Assembly: GCF_003324525.1 (NCBI RefSeq) | Contig: NZ_QGDC01000001.1 | Coordinates: 248,001 to 312,000 of the forward strand | Reading direction: 5' to 3' | Source: Mucilaginibacter hurinus | GTDB taxonomy: Bacteria > Bacteroidota > Bacteroidia > Sphingobacteriales > Sphingobacteriaceae | Length of the DNA stretch: 64,000 nucleotides | Shown here: positions 44,172 to 53,379 of the stretch, in pieces | How the letters are laid out: each line of letters starts with the position of its first letter | Position numbering within the stretch: the stretch's first letter is position 1 | The notes under the pieces: generated by a model | The model's database searches: none | The model's input: the letters and a program-made list of their open reading frames with translations, nothing else | What the model was told of the DNA's origin: nothing | Made by a program: the position numbers and the translations under genes

Positions 44172-45374
44172 ATGGTTAAAGGCATTTTAAAGACGATTGT
44201 AGTTATTTGCTGCCCCTTATTAAGTGCCGGGCAGCTTTCGGAAAAGATTTCTGATAAAGTGAGTATTGGAGTTAATAAGAATATAGAGACTTACTTTATA
44301 GCTGAGAAACTTGCAGTTGAACATATAGATCACTATGTTTTCAGCAACAACAAAAATGACTTTTCACATCAGCCAATCGTATACTTTGCTCAAACTCGTT
44401 TTGCCAACTGGCGAGACAGTGCGGTTATAATGCGTATTGCGCATATTTTAAGGCAAATGCGCGATGTTCAACATGATAACTCTCAGCAGCTTGAGTACCT
44501 TACCTATCTTAAAGAGTTTCCGAAAACCGGCTACCGGTGGCCTGTACCAGGAAACCTGCCAATGTTCGATAGTGCCCGTTATCCAGGATCTAGGGAGTTA
44601 GGTATTGAACTAGCAGACAGTTTAAGATCATTTTATAATAAGGCAAATTTAGAAGCCTTTTTTAGCCAGAATAAATCATTTTACCAGGGTGCTATTAAAG
44701 AAGCAAAGAAACACATTGACCCAAAAATTATTCCTGCAATGGAGAAATGGTACGGTCAACATTTTGCAGGTTATGAATTATACCTAATGCCTGGTATGCC
44801 CATACCTTCGGGAAAAGATAATTACAGGGCCTTCGGACCTATGCTAACCAGCCCAATTGGGAATGTTTCGGCAATGGTATTTAGTACAACTCAGGACTTG
44901 GCTTTACTGAAATCGCTAGCGGAATACCAACATTTCGGCTTTGATAATCATGACGTTATAAAATTCCTGACGGTTCACGAAATCGGGCATTCCTTCGTCA
45001 ACCCGTTGATTAACAATTTTAAACCCGAAATACAACGTGATACTTCCCTCTTCACCCGTACTCTCGCGGAATCTTTAAAAAATTCATACATACATAATTG
45101 GGAGGTTTGTGTAATTGAACATTTGGTTAGGTTGGGAGAGATTAGAATTGCCCACGCTGCTGGAAACTATAAAGAGGAAAGTCGTCTGCGGCACATGCAT
45201 GTTAAAGAGTCTGGCTTTATTTTGATCCCTTTACTTGAACAACGCATAAAAGAATTTGAAGCCAACCGTAAAAAATATGCTGCATTTAATAAGTTCTTAC
45301 CTGAAATATTTAGATACTTGCACAGCATCACTAAAGAAGAAATTGATCAACTGGTTTCGAAAAATTCCCGTTAA
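44172..45374 (+). CDS. DUF4932 domain protein, putative exported zinc metalloprotease
   Basis: A 400-residue protein with an N-terminal signal (MVKGILKTIVVICCPLLSAG). A gluzincin-type zinc motif HEIGH is at 269-273 in FLTVHEIGHSFVNPLI. A plausible third ligand is the Glu in NWEVCVIEHLVRLGEIRI about 45 residues later. The N-terminal DUF4932-type region has HYVFSNNKNDF and YFAQTRFANWRDSAVIMRIA. Its substrate is not known. It abuts cmk (2-base gap) and may be cotranscribed, though it shares no evident role with it. It ends 17 bases from the convergent dCMP deaminase gene. Confidence 0.8.
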   Translation: MVKGILKTIVVICCPLLSAGQLSEKISDKVSIGVNKNIETYFIAEKLAVEHIDHYVFSNNKNDFSHQPIVYFAQTRFANWRDSAVIMRIAHILRQMRDVQHDNSQQLEYLTYLKEFPKTGYRWPVPGNLPMFDSARYPGSRELGIELADSLRSFYNKANLEAFFSQNKSFYQGAIKEAKKHIDPKIIPAMEKWYGQHFAGYELYLMPGMPIPSGKDNYRAFGPMLTSPIGNVSAMVFSTTQDLALLKSLAEYQHFGFDNHDVIKFLTVHEIGHSFVNPLINNFKPEIQRDTSLFTRTLAESLKNSYIHNWEVCVIEHLVRLGEIRIAHAAGNYKEESRLRHMHVKESGFILIPLLEQRIKEFEANRKKYAAFNKFLPEIFRYLHSITKEEIDQLVSKNSR

Positions 45375-45391
45375 CCCTGAGATATAGCTTG

Positions 45392-45853
45392 TTAAAGCTC
45401 TTGCCTGAACCTCACTGCTTCGACTCCGAAACGGTTTAAAAAATCAACGCCCTCATCATTTGGCAATCCCTTAAATTCGGCATAAGAGTGGTTGTAAAAC
45501 ACCTGTTTTATTCCTGCCGAAAAAATTAGCCGGGCGCACGGTAAGCACGGCGATAATGTTGTGTATAATGTGGAACCTTCTAGATTTGAGCCGTTTTTAA
45601 CCGCGTAGAGTATAGCATTTTCCTCGGCGTGTAAAGCCAGCGAACAGCTTCCGCGCGCGTCTCGCGGGCAACCTGTTTCGGGCCACACCTCATCGCAGTT
45701 ATGCGTGCCTGACGGCGGCCCGTTATAACCAATAGATATTATGCGTGTATCCTTAACCAACACCGCCCCTACCTGTGCTTTTACACAATGTGAGCGCAGC
45801 GCAAGGTCGGCCGCCAGGTTCATAAAAATATTGCTAAAACTGGGTTTGGTCAT
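45392..45853 (-). CDS. dCMP deaminase family protein
   Basis: A 153-residue zinc-dependent deaminase. The catalytic motif is LALHAEENAILYA (His and Glu) and the zinc cysteines are in LSPCLPCARLIFS. GYNGPPSGTHNCDEVWPETG is the dCMP-specific insertion with its additional Cys/His, supporting dCMP deaminase (dCMP to dUMP) over cytidine or guanine deaminase. Start ATG 45853; a TTG at 45859 is also in frame. No promoter motif found. Confidence 0.92.
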   Translation of the reverse strand: MTKPSFSNIFMNLAADLALRSHCVKAQVGAVLVKDTRIISIGYNGPPSGTHNCDEVWPETGCPRDARGSCSLALHAEENAILYAVKNGSNLEGSTLYTTLSPCLPCARLIFSAGIKQVFYNHSYAEFKGLPNDEGVDFLNRFGVEAVRFRQEL

Positions 45854-45933
45854 CTTCAATGTGGTGACTGGTAATTAAATGCGAGTGACTATGTCACCTC
45901 ACACTTAAAAAATCTCTGATAAAATTAACAGAA

Positions 45934-45960
45934 ATAGCGGCAGGTTCAACCCACCGCTAT
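45934..45960. terminator. Likely terminator of the FucP-type transporter gene
   Basis: ATAGCGG (45934-45940) pairs with CCGCTAT (45954-45960) around a 13-base loop that itself contains GGTT/AACC. It lies about 70 bases downstream of the minus-strand transporter stop and is followed on that strand by a T-rich stretch. Confidence 0.5.
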
Positions 45961-46029
45961 CATCTATATTTAGTTTAAAAATAGTTAAAAACACCAATCT
46001 CTGATCTCTATCAACTGATAGCTGCAAAA

Positions 46030-47505
46030 TTAGTGGTTACCCTGTACCTCGATATTATCAAAATCAATACCCTGCGATTTAAGGATGCTTTTTGCTTTGA
46101 TAGCGTAAAATGCCAGGTAAGCAAAACAAGCCACACCAACCAGGTACGACCACTGAATGCCCAGTATTGCATCGTCAGCAACAACACCTTGCAGCAAGCT
46201 AATAAAACCACCACCCATTATCATCATTATCAGGTAGCCCGAACCTTCGTTAGAGTGTTTACCCAAACCGGTAACAGCCAGTGTATAGATGCATGGCCAC
46301 AAGGTAGAGCAAAACAAACCTACACTAATGAACGCGTAAACGCTTACCATACCCGATCCTATCATGCCTATAAACAGCGCGATGATAGCCATCGCCGAAA
46401 AGATCAATAACTGGCGGGCAGGGTTTCCTTTGCTCAGCATATCACCTACTATCATGGCCACAATTACAAACGCGTACACATAAAACGGTGTAAGATCATG
46501 TTGTGCCAGTTTGTTAACCGCCAAAAACACACCGAAAGCCACGTAAGGCACCACCACATTCAACACTTTTTTCATACCGCCGGTAACGTTAAATGCACCT
46601 ATAGAGGCCGTCCACCGACCTATCATTAAACTGGCCCAATATAACGACACATAAGGTGCTATATCCTGCGTAGCGGTACCTAAGCGTTTCTGCATAAACT
46701 CAGGTAAATTACTTGCGGTCGATACTTCAACACCCACATACAAAAAGATGGCTATCATACCCAGCGATAGTTGCAGATAGTTAAGCGCTCCTTTCTTCTG
46801 GCCTTTTACCGCTATGTGCGACACATCTGTAGGGCTGCTCAGGTCTTCGGTATCAACATCTGTTTCTATTTTATTGGGTATAGATGAAAATTTGAACACA
46901 ATAGCCACCACGATGAACAGGGCGCCCAAAACAAGGTATGGGAACTTTACGGCGCTTATACTGGCTTCGGTATTACCACCGGCTACCGAACCAAAAATAG
47001 CCACACTTACCAGCAGTGGGCCAATAGTTGTACCAAAGTTGTTTACACCACCCGCAAGGCTTAAGCGTTGAGCACCTGTTTTAGGGTCGCCGAGTGCCAC
47101 GGCAAGCGCGTTGGCGGCAATTTGCTGTAAGGAGAAACCTAAACCTACGATGAACAGGCCGGTTATCATAATATAGAATGAAGCGGTTTCAGCAGCGGGA
47201 TAAAATAGCAATGTACCCAGTGCCGAGATAACTAAACCCAGAGCAATACCGTTGCGGTAACCCATCTTGTTCAGTACATCGCCGCCTAATTGTTTAGATA
47301 CGAATGTATATATCAACGAACCCACGGTGTATGCCACATAAAACGCAAATGATATCATTTGCGACTGCCATTGCTCAAGGTTAAGTTTTTCTTTAAATAC
47401 AGGGATGAGGATATCATTGCTGGCTGCAACGAAGCCCCAAAAGAAAAACACAGAAATCAGCGTATACAATGCCGACGTATTTTTTTTGGTATTGTTTTGT
47501 TCCAT
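46030..47505 (-). CDS. Sugar MFS transporter, FucP (fucose/glucose/galactose) family
   Basis: A 491-residue major facilitator with about twelve hydrophobic helices. The N-terminus (SALYTLISVFFFWGFVAASN, then DILIPVFK) and the block LSLQQIAANALAVALGDPK-type (FSLQQIAANALAVALGDPKT) plus AGGVNNFGTTIGPLLVS are features of the FucP/GluP proton-sugar symporter family. The exact sugar cannot be read. A central loop (about 215-240) is charged. It stands alone, without catabolic genes beside it. The C-terminal tail is cytoplasmic. Confidence 0.9.
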   Translation of the reverse strand: MEQNNTKKNTSALYTLISVFFFWGFVAASNDILIPVFKEKLNLEQWQSQMISFAFYVAYTVGSLIYTFVSKQLGGDVLNKMGYRNGIALGLVISALGTLLFYPAAETASFYIMITGLFIVGLGFSLQQIAANALAVALGDPKTGAQRLSLAGGVNNFGTTIGPLLVSVAIFGSVAGGNTEASISAVKFPYLVLGALFIVVAIVFKFSSIPNKIETDVDTEDLSSPTDVSHIAVKGQKKGALNYLQLSLGMIAIFLYVGVEVSTASNLPEFMQKRLGTATQDIAPYVSLYWASLMIGRWTASIGAFNVTGGMKKVLNVVVPYVAFGVFLAVNKLAQHDLTPFYVYAFVIVAMIVGDMLSKGNPARQLLIFSAMAIIALFIGMIGSGMVSVYAFISVGLFCSTLWPCIYTLAVTGLGKHSNEGSGYLIMMIMGGGFISLLQGVVADDAILGIQWSYLVGVACFAYLAFYAIKAKSILKSQGIDFDNIEVQGNH

Positions 47506-47680
47506 TGTTTAATTTGGTTGTACTAAGGAGAATATATTCGGCCGCTAACATAAATCAATTTTTATAATTTCCTGTTATAAGTTTACATTAAAAATTGCGG
47601 GCAGATATTATTCTTTGTTTACTAAGATAAAATTGCATATTCGCATGTTTCAAAACAATACTGATCTAAGGATATAATTA

Positions 47681-48337
47681 ATGTTAGAGGCTATTATTTC
47701 AGGAATTGGTATTGGACTGGTACTTACCTTCATTACAGGTCCAGTATTCTTTTCGTTAATAAAAACCAGTATTGAACGGGGATTTCACGCGGGTGTGTAT
47801 TTTTCGTTGGGGGTGGTTGCTGTAGACGTTGTATTTGTAGGGGCTATACTCTTTGGCTCGCAACTGGTAGACATAACGCCTAAGTCAAAAATCATTGCCG
47901 GTATTATCGGCAGCCTCATCCTTTTTATCGTCGGCATTTTCTACCTCTTTAAAAAAGCTGATGTTAACTACAATAACAATACACCTTCTACCATCAGGCG
48001 TACCGGTTACTTCTTAAAGGGTTTTTTGATGTGTATATTTAACCCTACCATACTTTTCCATTGGATGATGGTAATAGGTACAGCCAGCACAACCTACCAC
48101 GAAGGTGTTGCTAATCGTGAGTTGAAAATTGCCATTATGTTTCTTACGGTGTTGCTGGTACAATTCGGGCTCGACACGCTTAAGGCTTTTTATGCTAACA
48201 AGCTGCGCGCAAAAATATCTGTGCACCTGGTACACCGGCTTAACCAGATAGCGGGTGTAGCGCTCATTATAGCCTCATTTATCTTGTTTGACAGGTTAGT
48301 GACCCACTACGTTTTTTCGGCAGCTGCCGGCACCTAA
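47681..48337 (+). CDS. LysE/RhtB family transporter
   Basis: A 218-residue six-helix inner-membrane protein. The family start is MLEAIISGIGIGLVLTFITG, followed by PVFFSLIKTSIERGFHAGV; the second half repeats the pattern with GFLMCIFNPTILFHWMMVIG. Relatives export lysine, threonine or homoserine lactones. The substrate is open. AAGGA about 12 bases before the ATG may help initiation. It is divergent from the FucP-type gene and convergent with the purF-like gene across a good terminator. Confidence 0.88.
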   Translation: MLEAIISGIGIGLVLTFITGPVFFSLIKTSIERGFHAGVYFSLGVVAVDVVFVGAILFGSQLVDITPKSKIIAGIIGSLILFIVGIFYLFKKADVNYNNNTPSTIRRTGYFLKGFLMCIFNPTILFHWMMVIGTASTTYHEGVANRELKIAIMFLTVLLVQFGLDTLKAFYANKLRAKISVHLVHRLNQIAGVALIIASFILFDRLVTHYVFSAAAGT

Positions 48338-48358
48338 GATTAAATTACAGCAACGCAA

Positions 48359-48417
48359 AAAATGCTGAACCCGGATGACTGACGAGTGTTAGCTCCGGCA
48401 TCCATATTCAGCATTTT
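48359..48417. terminator. Bidirectional terminator between lysE-like and purF-like genes
   Basis: AAAATGCTGAA (48359-48369) and TTCAGCATTTT (48407-48417) form a perfect 11-bp stem, with an inner GGATG (48373-48377)/CATCC (48399-48403) helix. A- and T-runs at the outside suit termination in both directions. Confidence 0.75.
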
Positions 48418-48451
48418 AAATCCAATTATTGGGCCTTCTGTAATGCTATAA

Positions 48452-50359
48452 TTACATATACGCTCTTTGGTTCTTCCCTTCCATCCAATTTACAAACGCG
48501 CGGTTCACAACCTTATTACCACCCGGAGTTGGGTAATTGCCTGAAAAATACCAATCGCCTGTATGGCCGGGGCAGGCCACATGCAGGTTATCCAACGTTT
48601 GGTAAATTACCTCTACCTTGGCATTGGTCTCTTTCGGTGTAATAATTTTCGCTATACGGTCAGATATCTGTTGATCAGTAAATGGCTCGTAGATGGCCTT
48701 TACATAATTCACAACTTCTTCTTTGGGCAGTTTGGCACTGTCTTTACATTGCTGGTAAACCTTCAGTATCACGTCTTCTTTACCAGCCTCCTTTAGCAAG
48801 CTTATAGCCGCTTCAAAAGCCACAAACTCACCCATACGAGACATATCAATGCCATAACAGTCGGGGTAACGTATTTGCGGAGCTGATGAAACAACCACTA
48901 TCTTTTTGGGGCCCAGCCTGTCTAATATCTTTAGGATACTCTGTTTAAGGGTAGTACCACGAACAATTGAGTCGTCAAGAACTACCAGCATGTCTTTATC
49001 CTTTTTAATCAGGCCGTAGGTAGTATCATACACGTGTGCAACCATCTCGCTACGGTCGGCGTCCTGTGTAATAAACGTACGCAGCTTTACGTCTTTTATG
49101 GCTATTTTTTCAACCCTTGGCGCAAGCTTTAAAACCTCAGTAAGTTCTTCATCCGTTATTTTATCTGCACGGTTAAGCAACTTATCGCGCTGATACTTCT
49201 TGATGTATTTGTGCACACCCTCAACCATCCCGTAAAAAGCCACTTCGGCGGTATTAGGGATATACGAGAATACAGTATTGTGCACATCATGATCAACGCA
49301 CTTAAGTATCTGGTCGCACAGCAGCCTTCCTAACTGTTTACGCTCGCGATAAATTGAGGCATCGCTACCACGCGAAAAGTAGATCCGCTCAAACGAACAT
49401 GACTTTTTCTCTTTAGGCTCGCTGAACATATCCACGCTCACTTTACCGTTCTTTTTTACAATAAGCGCGTGGCCGGGATCAATTTCCTTTATATCCTCAA
49501 GCTGAATGTTAAAAGCTGTTTGTATAGCCGGGCGCTCAGACGCGGCTACCACTATCTCATCATTATAATAGTAAAACGCCGGCCTTATGCCCGACGGATC
49601 ACGCATTACAAAAGCATCACCGTGGCCCATTATGCCGGCAATGGTATATCCCCCATCCCAATCACGGGCCGATCTGCGCAACACGCGCTGCACGTTAATA
49701 TTATCAGCTATAAGCTTGCTTATTTCAATATTATCGTCATTGCCTTCACTCTTGAAATGGTCAAATAAATTCTGGTTTTCGGTATCAAGGAAATGACCCA
49801 TTTTTTCCAATACGGTTACGGTATCGGCCTTTTCTTTAGGGTGCTGGCCTAAATCGTACAACTGCTGCAGCAACTCGTCAACATTGGTCATGTTAAAGTT
49901 ACCTGCAATAACCAGGTTCCTGGTTTTCCAATTGTTTTGTCGCAGAAAGGGATGGCAGCTTTCTATTTTATTTTTACCATGCGTACCGTAACGCAGGTGG
50001 CCCAATAAAACCTCGCCGGTGAAGCTCATATTCTCTTTTAGCCATACCGCATCAGTGAGTTTTTCGGGGGCCTCCTTTTGTACCTCGGCAAACTTTTTTT
50101 GGATGTACTCAAATATATCTGCAACAGCGTTAGATGCCATGGAGCGGTGCCGGCTGATGTAACGCTTACCGGGCTCAATATCAAGTTTAATAGTAGCAAC
50201 ACCTGCGCCGTCCTGACCGCGGTTGTGTTGTTTCTCCATTAAAAGATAAAGCTTGTTTAGTCCGTAAAGCGCAGTGCCGTACTTTTGCTGATAATATGAA
50301 AGTGGCTTTAGTAAGCGGATAAAGGCCACACCGCATTCATGCTTAATCTGATCGCTCAT
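48452..50359 (-). CDS. Long PurF-like amidophosphoribosyltransferase (class II glutamine amidotransferase)
   Basis: A 635-residue protein from ATG 50359 (MSDQIKHECGVAFIRLLKPL). The class II amidotransferase nucleophile is Cys9, so eight residues would be removed for activity. The glutaminase half has EKQHNRGQDGAGVATI and GHLRYGTHGKN; the phosphoribosyltransferase half has the PRPP loop MLVVLDDSIVRGTTLKQS. It is about 130 residues longer than canonical PurF, with an extra helical stretch in the middle (KYIKKYQRDKLLNRADKITD). Long paralogs of this kind are found in Bacteroidetes beside a normal PurF; whether this one makes phosphoribosylamine is not certain. Promoter region holds a 39-base palindrome. 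Confidence 0.85.
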   Translation of the reverse strand: MSDQIKHECGVAFIRLLKPLSYYQQKYGTALYGLNKLYLLMEKQHNRGQDGAGVATIKLDIEPGKRYISRHRSMASNAVADIFEYIQKKFAEVQKEAPEKLTDAVWLKENMSFTGEVLLGHLRYGTHGKNKIESCHPFLRQNNWKTRNLVIAGNFNMTNVDELLQQLYDLGQHPKEKADTVTVLEKMGHFLDTENQNLFDHFKSEGNDDNIEISKLIADNINVQRVLRRSARDWDGGYTIAGIMGHGDAFVMRDPSGIRPAFYYYNDEIVVAASERPAIQTAFNIQLEDIKEIDPGHALIVKKNGKVSVDMFSEPKEKKSCSFERIYFSRGSDASIYRERKQLGRLLCDQILKCVDHDVHNTVFSYIPNTAEVAFYGMVEGVHKYIKKYQRDKLLNRADKITDEELTEVLKLAPRVEKIAIKDVKLRTFITQDADRSEMVAHVYDTTYGLIKKDKDMLVVLDDSIVRGTTLKQSILKILDRLGPKKIVVVSSAPQIRYPDCYGIDMSRMGEFVAFEAAISLLKEAGKEDVILKVYQQCKDSAKLPKEEVVNYVKAIYEPFTDQQISDRIAKIITPKETNAKVEVIYQTLDNLHVACPGHTGDWYFSGNYPTPGGNKVVNRAFVNWMEGKNQRAYM

Positions 50360-50372
50360 GATTTGTAATGAG

Positions 50373-50411
50373 CAGGCAAAAGTACGACTTTTAAATCGTA
50401 CTTTTTGCCTG
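50373..50411. repeat. 39-base palindrome over the purF-like promoter
   Basis: The left arm 50373-50387 (CAGGCAAAAGTACGA) is an inverted copy of the right arm 50396-50411 (TCGTACTTTTTGCCTG) but for one extra T, around an 8-base centre. The arm nearest the gene contains the exact -7 element on the reverse strand. It is therefore either an operator for a dimeric or tetrameric regulator or, since it also follows the amtB stop, a terminator for amtB without a T-run. Confidence 0.7.
50377..50384 (-). promoter_or_regulatory. Candidate -7 element of the purF-like gene
   Basis: TACTTTTG on the reverse strand, exact -7 consensus, ends 17 bases before the ATG at 50359. It lies wholly inside the left arm of the 39-base palindrome, so a protein bound there would block transcription. 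Confidence 0.5.
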
Positions 50412-50464
50412 TATATTGTCATTAAATTGCATAAAGTTGATGGAAACTTAACGCAATTTTAACG

Positions 50465-51769
50465 TCACAGTTTTTCGCCGTGCTGGCTGATGTCCAACCC
50501 TACAATCTCCTCTTCCATTGATACGCGCAAAGGCGAAATCATATCAGTTATCTTAAGCAGCAGCAAAGATCCAACGAAAGCAAATATAGAGGTACCTACC
50601 ATGGCTGCCAACTGCACTAAAAACAGTTTTGACTCTCCAAAGAACAAGCCGTTAACTGTTACGCCCGGATTAATGTTTGCATGAGCGAACACACCGGTTA
50701 ACAGCATACCTACCATACCGCCTACTCCGTGGCATGGAAACACGTCCAGCGTATCATCAATTGAAGTACGTGTGCGCCATTCCACTACCAGGTTACTTAT
50801 CACGGCTGATATAATACCAATTGCGAGAGAGTGCGGCACCGACACAAAGCCCGCTGCGGGGGTAATGGCAACCAAGCCTACTACCGCACCTATACAAGTG
50901 CCCATAGCCGATGGTTTACGTTTGCGAAGCATGTCAAAAAATATCCAGGTGATACCGCCCGCCGCAGACGCAGTGGTGCTGGTAGCTAAAGCCGAAACAG
51001 CCAGCGGGTTAGCGCCCATAGCCGAGCCTGCATTGAAACCAAACCAGCCAAACCATAATAAGCCGGTACCTATAATTACATAAGTAACACGTGCAGGTGA
51101 ATGGCTTGCCTCGTTACGACGCTTAAGATAAAGCGCAGACGCTAATGCAGCCCAACCTGCCGACATATGTACCACAGTACCGCCGGCAAAATCAAGTACA
51201 CCCAGGTTAAAAAGTAAACCATCAGGATGCCAGGTGGAATGCGCCAGCGGCGAGAAGATAAGTATTGAGAATAGTATAAGAAATATAATGTATGAATTAA
51301 AGCGTATACGCTCAGCAAACGCGCCTGTTATAAGAGCAGGAGTAATAATGGCAAACTTAAGCTGGTACATGGCAAACAATAATATGGGAATTGTGGGTGC
51401 CAGCGGCCAGCTTGCAGTTCCCAGCATACCTTTCATCATGAAAAAAGTGCCGGGATTACCTATCACCCCGCCAATACTTTCGCCAAAGGCAAGGCTAAAG
51501 CCAAATATGCCCCACATTACCGTAATTATAACCATACAAACAATGCTTTGCAGCATAGTTGATATCACATTTTTTTTGTTGACCATACCGCCGTAAAAAA
51601 AAGCGAGGCCCGGCGTCATGATAAGCACAAGTGCGGTTGACATCAGCATCCAAGCTATATCCCCCTTATCAAAGTTCGATTCAGCGGAATTATTTAATTC
51701 AACCGATGGAAATAGGAAAGTTAGAACTAAAGCTATTACAATAAGTAAAAATGGAACGTAGCGTTTCAT
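50465..51769 (-). CDS. amt: Ammonium transporter
   Basis: A 434-residue Amt/Mep/Rh channel with eleven helices after a cleavable N-terminal signal (MKRYVPFLLIVIALVLTFLF). Family blocks are TPGLAFFYGGMVNKKNV, DFAGGTVVHMSAGWAALASA (twin-His region), WFGWFGFNAGSA and DDTLDVFPCHGVGGMVGMLL. It conducts ammonia or ammonium across the inner membrane. No glnK (PII) gene is next to it, unusual for bacterial amtB loci. Upstream of the purF-like gene on the same strand, linking nitrogen supply and glutamine use by position only. Confidence 0.95.
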   Translation of the reverse strand: MKRYVPFLLIVIALVLTFLFPSVELNNSAESNFDKGDIAWMLMSTALVLIMTPGLAFFYGGMVNKKNVISTMLQSIVCMVIITVMWGIFGFSLAFGESIGGVIGNPGTFFMMKGMLGTASWPLAPTIPILLFAMYQLKFAIITPALITGAFAERIRFNSYIIFLILFSILIFSPLAHSTWHPDGLLFNLGVLDFAGGTVVHMSAGWAALASALYLKRRNEASHSPARVTYVIIGTGLLWFGWFGFNAGSAMGANPLAVSALATSTTASAAGGITWIFFDMLRKRKPSAMGTCIGAVVGLVAITPAAGFVSVPHSLAIGIISAVISNLVVEWRTRTSIDDTLDVFPCHGVGGMVGMLLTGVFAHANINPGVTVNGLFFGESKLFLVQLAAMVGTSIFAFVGSLLLLKITDMISPLRVSMEEEIVGLDISQHGEKL

Positions 51770-51876
51770 AGTTTCTATTAATATTGGGTTTAAAACGGCG
51801 TGAAAATATGATTTTTATTATAAAAAATGCAAATTAACTGTCAATTTTTTATAATTAGCTTAAAAATCACCTTGTG

Positions 51877-53379
51877 TTAGAATAATCTGTACAGATATCC
51901 GGGAAAAACACCAATAAAAACCAACAGCAATGCGATAACACTACAAAAAATCAGCAAACCATATTGGTTATACTGCACTATTTCGCTGGTTTTACCTTTC
52001 CGCAGAAATAGATTAAGCGGTATTTTGATGTAATAAAATAGCGCAACAACCGTAGTAGCCGCGCCAGTTATCAATAAAAACAGCAACCATATGTCATTAT
52101 TTTGGTGATAAATGGCGTAAACGTTTGAAAACACAAATAATTTGGCTGTAAAACCTGCCGTAACGGGCAAACCTGTTAATGATATAAGCACTATAACAAA
52201 ACTTACCGAAGCTACCGGGTATTTTAATCCTAAACCTTTGTAATCGCTGGCGTTTTGGGCACCGGCAGTATTGGCAAAATACGTAGCAAGGGCAAGTGCG
52301 GCAACATTTGCTAACGCGTATACCAGCAAGTAATAAATCAATGAGCTTATCCCCTGTTCAGAAAATGTTACAATTGCCATTAAAGCAAAGCCGGTATGCC
52401 CGATACTTGAGTATGCAAGCATGCGTTTAACATTATTTTGGGCTACCGCGGCAAAGTTGCCGGCAACCATGGTAACGATACCTGCAAGCGATAAAATAAG
52501 CCGGAAATCAAATACGCTGTTTTGACTAAAGGAAATAAAAGGCGTTAAAAAATTTATAAGCAAGGCAAACGCAGCTATCTTAGGCACTGTTGAAAGATAA
52601 GCCGTTACAGGCGTTGACGCGCCCTGGTAAACATCAGGCACCCAAAAATGTACCGGCACAAATGAAAGTTTGAAGCCTATGCCTGCTAACACCAAGCCCA
52701 GCGCAAGTGTTACCACCGATACTTCAGTTTTACTTAGCTGCGACATAAAATCGGGCGAAAAAAGATCAAGGGTGCCGGTAAAACCATATAACAGCGAAAT
52801 GCCATATAGTAATACAGCCGAGGAAGCTGCCCCGAACAATACATACTTTAAGCCAGCCTCAGTACTGAAAGCATTTTCGGACCGATAAGCAACTAACAGG
52901 TATGATGCGATAGACACAAACTCGATTGACATGTATATGGATAGCATGTTTACCGCCATTACCATTAAATGCAAGCCAAGGATTGAGCCAATAGTGATTG
53001 TGTAAAGATCAGATAAGCCCTTAGGATGTGCTTTTAGTTTATTGTCCCACGGAAAATAAGTAAGCAGCAATAAAGCTAAAAAGTCAATAACCATTTTAAA
53101 AGCTAAACCTTTTGCATGCAGCAATAACATGCCATTGGAAATGAACCTTGTTCCGGGCACCTTTAACAGTTGATATTGCTCGTAGTCTTTAAACAACACC
53201 AGTACTATACCCGCCAGCGCTATAGCCCTGCAATAATTTCCGGATTTTTTGCCAATAATAAGATCAGCCAGCAGCACAATGACAAACAGCGCTGTTAGAT
53301 AAACTTCAGGGAGAAAGTAGGGTATATCACCTAAAATTTGACTTAGCTGTTGGGGAATATATGGCAGCAGATCATTCAT
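51877..53379 (-). CDS. nuoN: NADH-quinone oxidoreductase subunit N
   Basis: A 500-residue antiporter-like membrane subunit of complex I with about 14 helices. The proton-antiporter blocks are SIYMSIEFVSIASYLLVAYR (key Glu), KLSFVPVHFWVPDVYQGAST and MLAYSSIGHTGFALMAI. It is the last gene of the complex I operon. Its ATG directly follows the TAA of the MuiA-like gene with no gap, so translation is probably coupled. Followed by a 107-base gap before amt. Confidence 0.94.
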   Translation of the reverse strand: MNDLLPYIPQQLSQILGDIPYFLPEVYLTALFVIVLLADLIIGKKSGNYCRAIALAGIVLVLFKDYEQYQLLKVPGTRFISNGMLLLHAKGLAFKMVIDFLALLLLTYFPWDNKLKAHPKGLSDLYTITIGSILGLHLMVMAVNMLSIYMSIEFVSIASYLLVAYRSENAFSTEAGLKYVLFGAASSAVLLYGISLLYGFTGTLDLFSPDFMSQLSKTEVSVVTLALGLVLAGIGFKLSFVPVHFWVPDVYQGASTPVTAYLSTVPKIAAFALLINFLTPFISFSQNSVFDFRLILSLAGIVTMVAGNFAAVAQNNVKRMLAYSSIGHTGFALMAIVTFSEQGISSLIYYLLVYALANVAALALATYFANTAGAQNASDYKGLGLKYPVASVSFVIVLISLTGLPVTAGFTAKLFVFSNVYAIYHQNNDIWLLFLLITGAATTVVALFYYIKIPLNLFLRKGKTSEIVQYNQYGLLIFCSVIALLLVFIGVFPGYLYRLF

